64,000 bases of DNA from Coriobacteriia bacterium (lineage in GTDB: Bacteria; Actinomycetota; Coriobacteriia; Anaerosomatales; SLCP01). Where the stretch lies: assembly GCA_030603745.1 (NCBI GenBank), contig JAUVXE010000001.1:273641-337640 (forward strand). The letters are read 5' to 3'. Shown in pieces: positions 63,605 to 64,000 of the stretch. Made by a program: the position numbers and the translations under genes. Below the pieces are notes generated by a model. The model made no database searches. It saw only the letters and a list, made by a program, of their open reading frames with translations, and had not been told where the DNA came from. Numbering within the stretch: position 1 is the first letter of the stretch; every line of letters begins with the position of its first letter.

Positions 63605-64000
63605 TGGATTCCGCCATCTGCACCGAGTTCCAGCAGATCGTCTCGGCCGCCTACGATGGCCAGGCCACCGACCCCGAGGCCCTCGCCTCGGCCAAGGAGC
63701 ACTGCCGCACCTGCCCCGAGTGCGCCGCGTTCGTCTCGCTCCTCGCCGAGGCGCGCCGCCTCCCCGCCCCCGAGTTGCCCGCCGAGGTCCTCGAGCGCAC
63801 GCTCGCCGCGGTCCGGGCCGAGATGGCGGCCGATTCCGCCGCAGAGGCCCCCGTGCCGGCTCCCGCACCCGGGCCCGCCGACGAGCCGACGCCGGCCGAT
63901 GAGTCCACGCAGCGAGTGCAGGTCCTCCCGCGACCGCGCTGGCACACGTGGGCGCCGTGGGCGGCCGCGGCCGCCGTGTTCTTCCTCTTCGCCGGGATCG
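63601..64000 (+). CDS. Zinc-finger anti-sigma factor, N-terminal part (3' end outside window)
   Basis: 133 residues visible. Near the start, EHCRTCPEC is the HxxxCxxC-type zinc-binding anti-sigma motif (His, then Cys, Cys). An Ala/Pro-rich linker leads to a membrane helix beginning WAPWAAAAAVFFLFAG, cut by the window edge. This is the layout of a membrane-bound anti-sigma factor that holds the ECF sigma. ATG 63601 overlaps the sigma stop (ATGA); an ATG follows at once. Confidence 0.85.
   Translation, partial: MMDSAICTEFQQIVSAAYDGQATDPEALASAKEHCRTCPECAAFVSLLAEARRLPAPELPAEVLERTLAAVRAEMAADSAAEAPVPAPAPGPADEPTPADESTQRVQVLPRPRWHTWAPWAAAAAVFFLFAGI

Overview
The window is about 64 kb of very GC-rich DNA, roughly two thirds or more G+C by eye. 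It comes from the chromosome of an actinobacterium, most likely a deep-branching one such as Coriobacteriia or a neighbouring class; that placement is inference from gene order and not proven. Three blocks follow the order I recall from Mycobacterium tuberculosis: tlyA-nadK-recN-steA-steB; alaS-ruvX-mltG-aroE ... aroC-aroK-aroB-aroQ-M24 peptidase-efp; and secD-secF-relA-MBL hydrolase-hisS-aspS-rarA. The accC-Asp23-nusB order instead recalls Firmicutes. A complete type IV pilus (T4P) cluster lies between aroE and aroC. No rRNA, tRNA, insertion sequence, CRISPR array or prophage was seen, and no gap longer than 300 bases lacks a gene; the longest, 48794-49055, holds a 6S RNA candidate.

Layout: a truncated glycosyltransferase (2-334, +) converges on the array. 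From 62960 down to 339 every gene is on the minus strand. Read in the direction of transcription they are: tgt, yajC, secD, secF (queuosine and Sec export); a RecJ-HIRAN-RecQ-like fusion; relA; MBL hydrolase; crcB; hisS and aspS; 6S RNA; a thioredoxin-fold lipoprotein; rarA; DUF948, a degenerate RsbW and a SigB/F sigma factor; an AI-2E family permease; alaS; ruvX; mltG; an ABC exporter with a TPR protein; yqeG; aroE; the T4P block (36-17 kb); aroC-K-B-Q, M24 peptidase, efp; a carboxyltransferase-AccB fusion, accC, Asp23, nusB, xseB; dxs, tlyA, nadK, recN, steA, steB. At the right edge tgt diverges from an ECF sigma/anti-sigma pair on the plus strand.

The T4P block encodes an assembly platform (pilM, N, O, a PilP/GspC-like protein, pilC), ATPases (two pilB, one pilT), a prepilin peptidase, a major pilin and three large minor-pilin-like proteins. 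Between the two pilB genes sit a small Ras-like GTPase, a roadblock/LC7 protein, a DUF4388 (PATAN-like) protein and a one-pass membrane protein with long Pro-Glu and Pro-Ala tracts. I read these four as a candidate control module for the pilus. The pilA gene and the minor-pilin operon both carry boxes resembling sigma-28 (FliA/SigD/WhiG) promoters with identical spacing, so pilin expression may follow a motility or development sigma factor encoded elsewhere.

Most genes overlap by 4 bases (ATGA or GTGA) or sit within a few bases of each other, so translation is probably coupled. Many start at GTG. Promoters listed are pattern matches only. Numerous long open frames on the opposite strand are GC-driven shadows and were left out.
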